Positions 33,298 through 35,853 of a stretch of DNA of 35,853 nt are shown one piece after another. The DNA lies in NCBI RefSeq assembly GCF_000153105.1, contig NZ_CH672376.1:778827-814679 (forward strand), given 5' to 3'. The DNA comes from Blastopirellula marina DSM 3645 (lineage in GTDB: Bacteria; Planctomycetota; Planctomycetia; Pirellulales; Pirellulaceae). Numbering within the stretch: position 1 is the stretch's first letter; the number at the start of each line of letters is the position of its first letter. A program made the position numbers and the translations under genes. The notes beneath the pieces were generated by a model. The model was not told where the DNA came from. It worked only from the letters and a program-made list of their open reading frames with translations, and ran no database searches.

Positions 33298-34656
33298 CTA
33301 CTGCGCCAAGGTATCTGAAATGGTAGGAGACGATGAGCTAGGCAACTGAACACCAAACATTTCCCGGAACGCAGCCTGGAACACACCCTCCGTATTGGAG
33401 ACGGAAAACGTGAAACGATCGCCAAGCCCGAAGATTGTGGGGCCACGAACGATACCAACCCCGATTCCACCGCCGTAAGTCACCGGTGCAATTCCCAGGT
33501 CGTCGATATAGACGCTTTTGCCGGAAGTGGGTGTCCCTGACCAGCGAATCACCAGTTTGAAGTCGGATGGGATGGAGGCGGGCATCGCCACAAAGAACGC
33601 CCTCGTATCAAACGCGGTGGGGAGACTCGCCGAAGCAATCTCAATCTTCTCCGTGCTACCAGGCGTGTAACCTGTTCCTTCAAACTGGATGAGGAAGGTA
33701 CCCGAGCCAATGCCGGAATCGGCCAAGATTTGGGCACTTACCAAGTACAGTTGTTTCCCCGTGACAGTTGAGTCGCTGATCGACTGAGAAATCTCAATAG
33801 AGGCTCCCCCGGTCGCGGTGTACTTCAATGATTTTTCGCCATGGGAGACGTCAGCAAGATTCGTGTTCTCGAAAATCTCGTTTCCGGCGGCGCCGGCGAC
33901 AATATCCCAGCCATCTGGCACATCGGGCGTCGTGAACTCTTCAAAGTCGGGATTGGTCAGAATGGACTCTGTCGTGTCGTGGATTTCGCGAACCGTTCCA
34001 ATTTCGCCGGAGCCTTCGGGGCCTAAACCATAGGGACCAAGGGGGTCGGGGTATTCGCCTTTCCAGGAAAATTCAGCCGCTTCATCCGCCTGCGTACATT
34101 CCAGGGTCATGCTTTCGCTCGGTACGGCAAGCTCGGTCTTCCGTCCGGCATATTCGATCATCGCGGGATAGCTAATGCCGGAACGGGATCCGGGAGAGGA
34201 GACGCCATCCAAATCGTCGGTAGTAAAGACCTTTCCGTTCCCCGCATTGCTTCCCCCGGCAGACACACTTCCAATCGTCACCGTCGATTCTTCAATCGTC
34301 TGGGAATCGGCGAGCATCTGCTGAAACAAGCATTTGAGAATCTCATCCTGGTCGTTTGTCGCCGCGCTGATTTGTCGAAGCACTGACGATGGATCTTGCA
34401 GACGCTTCAGGGCATAACCCATAAAGGTTGCCCGCTGATCCGCAACCTGTGCTTTCCACCCTTCGAAATCCGCAGACAGGCCCTGGACAGCTACGAATTG
34501 AGGCCCGGCGTTCAAGGCATCCAAAATTACCTTGCGAACCGCGTCGAGTCCGGTCGTTCCATCGTTCGCTTCCGCGAGAAACTCGTTGTAGTACTTGATG
34601 TACTTGCCTAGGTGAGTGAACAGGCCGTTGTTCGCACCAGTGTAATCAAGAGACAT
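33298..34656 (-). CDS. Virion- or surface-like protein with carbohydrate-binding-type domain
   Basis: The 452-residue protein begins MSLDYTGANNGLFTHLGKYI, a start I associate with planctomycete-specific hypothetical proteins. The N-terminal 130 residues are helical, and a Gly/Ser-rich beta region follows. Residues about 235-390 look like a jelly-roll carbohydrate-binding module (LTNPDFEEFTTPDVPDGWDI, SLKYTATGGASIEISQSI, KQLYLVSAQILADSGIG). The tail FSVSNTEGVFQAAFREMFGV is distinctive but unassigned. The ATG at 34656 is supported by GGAG nine bases upstream; the longer frame to 34986 would overlap the divergent RHS gene. It heads the three-gene Ser-rich unit. A fiber or adhesin role is an inference. 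Confidence 0.65.
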   Translation of the reverse strand: MSLDYTGANNGLFTHLGKYIKYYNEFLAEANDGTTGLDAVRKVILDALNAGPQFVAVQGLSADFEGWKAQVADQRATFMGYALKRLQDPSSVLRQISAATNDQDEILKCLFQQMLADSQTIEESTVTIGSVSAGGSNAGNGKVFTTDDLDGVSSPGSRSGISYPAMIEYAGRKTELAVPSESMTLECTQADEAAEFSWKGEYPDPLGPYGLGPEGSGEIGTVREIHDTTESILTNPDFEEFTTPDVPDGWDIVAGAAGNEIFENTNLADVSHGEKSLKYTATGGASIEISQSISDSTVTGKQLYLVSAQILADSGIGSGTFLIQFEGTGYTPGSTEKIEIASASLPTAFDTRAFFVAMPASIPSDFKLVIRWSGTPTSGKSVYIDDLGIAPVTYGGGIGVGIVRGPTIFGLGDRFTFSVSNTEGVFQAAFREMFGVQLPSSSSPTISDTLAQ

Positions 34657-34885
34657 TCCCGGTAACTCCGTTAAGTGTGTTTGATCAGCCCAGGCCACCA
34701 GTCGAGCTTTGCCAAGAAAAGCTCGCGAGATTAGAAATAAAAAACGATTAACAAATTCAGTTGAACCAGCCTCGTTGACCGGATAGTATATCGTCCGCCA
34801 TTCGGGGGTCAACACTTTTAGTGGAAAGACATGCTCCGAATGGGCTCCTTCATCTCTTCGCGGGATCGCTTTGCAAGGAACGGCC
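34657..34885. promoter_or_regulatory. Divergent promoter region between the surface-protein unit and the RHS gene
   Basis: The 229 bases between the two chosen starts must carry both promoters. The minus-strand start has GGAG nine bases upstream and the RHS start has AAGGA six bases upstream. A TTGACC at 34775-34780 followed by TAGTAT at 34784 is too closely spaced to be a sigma-70 pair. No clear operator was found. Confidence 0.45.
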
Positions 34886-35853
34886 ATGGTTAGCATGAAA
34901 GCGGATTCATCCAACGGTTCCAATCGTCGCCCTCGTCGCTTTGTGATTTCCTTATCAGGCTCATGCTGCTGCTCTTGCACCAGCAAAAGTGACGATGCTA
35001 GCGCGGAACAGACAGCAAAGGATTGCAGCTACTTCAATGGCTACTTTGAAGTAATGCAAAGCAAGTCTGATCCGGATCACTATATTCATCAGTTTTCAGG
35101 CGATGCACCGTTCAAGGCCAAGACGCTCGAATTTCGCTTGAATAGCGATCCCAGCCAACCCCAAGGCTGCATGCATGCCTGCGCATACATAACGTTCGGC
35201 GATAATTCGGATGGAGATCCGGTCCGCTCTGTAGCCTGGGGAACGGTCGTCAAGTCGATTGATCAACTCGGCCCGATGCGGCGCAGAAGCACCAACAAGC
35301 TCTGCTGCTGGCCCCATCGCATTCGCGTGAATCCCAGTCCAGTCCCCGACTACGTCACTCCTCAGCCAGAGTGGATGCCCGGCAATCCAGACGATCTCAA
35401 CCACGCGCCGTTCTGGCCGTCGCTCGATTTCGACCTAATGGAGGACAGCGCTTATGCCCCAGTGCGCTACGCCAATGGGGAGCTTCAGTTGCGCATCAAG
35501 GACCTGAGCTCAGAAGCGTTTGGGATTCCTTGGGGGCATACGCGCATTTACAGCAATCGACTTTCCCATAGTCATGACTATGGGAATGGAACTAACTGGA
35601 TGGTGCATGAGTGGCCGACGTTGGTGGAGTTCAAGTCGCCAATCACGCCAGCGCCTGTGGGAGTCACCACAAAAGAAACTCGGACGGGATGCTCGATTGT
35701 TCTCGTGCGTGGGACGCGAAACGCCCTGTGGTTTGACGAGACTGTGGACAAAGACGGCAAAACGAATTGGGAGCCGCGATTCAATGCTCGTCATGTCCTG
35801 CAACATGACACTGAAGAGCACCTAATCCGAATTTATGCACCCAACGGTCATAC
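34886..35853 (+). CDS. RHS-family protein, N-terminal part (runs off the window)
   Basis: The frame is open from the ATG at 34886 to the end of the window, 322 codons without a stop. The start has AAGGA six bases upstream. Residues 1-40 are Ser/Arg-rich with a CCCSC cluster. A Cys-containing region follows, and then RYANGELQLRIKDLSSEAFG, WGHTRIYSNRLSHSHDYGNG and NWMVHEWPTLVEF, typical of the segment that precedes the YD-repeat shell in RHS proteins. RHS proteins are very large; they usually enclose a C-terminal toxin or effector in a beta cocoon. No YD repeats are visible yet, so the C-terminal cargo is unknown. It is divergent from the Ser-rich surface unit, which argues for a shared role. 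Confidence 0.78.
   Translation, partial: MVSMKADSSNGSNRRPRRFVISLSGSCCCSCTSKSDDASAEQTAKDCSYFNGYFEVMQSKSDPDHYIHQFSGDAPFKAKTLEFRLNSDPSQPQGCMHACAYITFGDNSDGDPVRSVAWGTVVKSIDQLGPMRRRSTNKLCCWPHRIRVNPSPVPDYVTPQPEWMPGNPDDLNHAPFWPSLDFDLMEDSAYAPVRYANGELQLRIKDLSSEAFGIPWGHTRIYSNRLSHSHDYGNGTNWMVHEWPTLVEFKSPITPAPVGVTTKETRTGCSIVLVRGTRNALWFDETVDKDGKTNWEPRFNARHVLQHDTEEHLIRIYAPNGH

Noticed and set aside
33298-34986. A 562-residue version of the surface-like protein
   Set aside because: The extra N-terminal 110 residues overlap the divergent RHS start, while the ATG at 34656 has a good GGAG and a familiar MSLDYTG start.
1-35853. tRNA, rRNA, riboswitch or known defence cassette
   Set aside because: I scanned for typical conserved cores and cas-like motifs and saw none that I could support.

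Overview
The window reads like the accessory, IS-rich part of a planctomycete chromosome (class Planctomycetia, Pirellulales-like; inferred from protein style, not from a marker gene). Pointers are an RHS-type protein with a planctomycete-style N-terminus at the right edge, Ser/Glu-tract proteins with Cys-rich ends, a 452-residue protein opening with MSLDYTG, a very large secretin-like protein, and many unrelated transposases. No rRNA, tRNA or CRISPR array was seen.

Layout. (1) 1-1839: the tail of an IS5-type element, followed at its edge by an intact IS701-like element. (2) 1914-8192: a minus-strand pair (exported trypsin-like protease, membrane protein) faces a plus-strand exported endonuclease I gene. 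The nuclease is cut by an IS4-family element; beyond it lies the C-terminal scrap of a second trypsin-like protein, then a DUF2235 hydrolase. (3) 8295-9455: an ISAs1-type transposase with an early stop codon. (4) 9771-16549: three co-directional genes, two for exported proteins of unknown function and one for a 1738-residue secretin-like protein with long helical insertions. (5) 16654-18000: two minus-strand unknown genes, one ending in pentapeptide repeats encoded by 15-bp tandem repeats. (6) 18300-25056: an IS graveyard. It holds two nearly identical IS3-family copies in opposite orientation (one interrupted by an intact IS1182-family element, the other with a 1-bp deletion in orfB), a decayed IS630, an IS256 remnant and a kdsB gene that has lost its 5' end. 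(7) 25138-28721: five tightly packed minus-strand genes for glycosyltransferase-type enzymes, a polysaccharide pyruvyl transferase and an FrhB-like protein. (8) 29009-30558: a Cys-rich/glycosyltransferase-like gene that carries a 5' tandem duplication and is split by a probable 1-nt frameshift. (9) 30627-34656: a small membrane-anchored protein and three minus-strand genes for Ser-rich or virion/surface-like proteins. (10) From 34886: the start of an RHS-family gene that runs off the window.

How the genes may work together. Regions 7-10 look like one surface module: Ser-rich structural proteins, enzymes that could build or attach a glycan, and a large RHS protein. The three-gene set at 9771-16549 may form an outer-membrane channel with two exported partners. 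Both ideas are inferences from domain content and gene order. The IS-dense middle has clearly been rearranged: several element ends lack target-site duplications and genes next to them are truncated.
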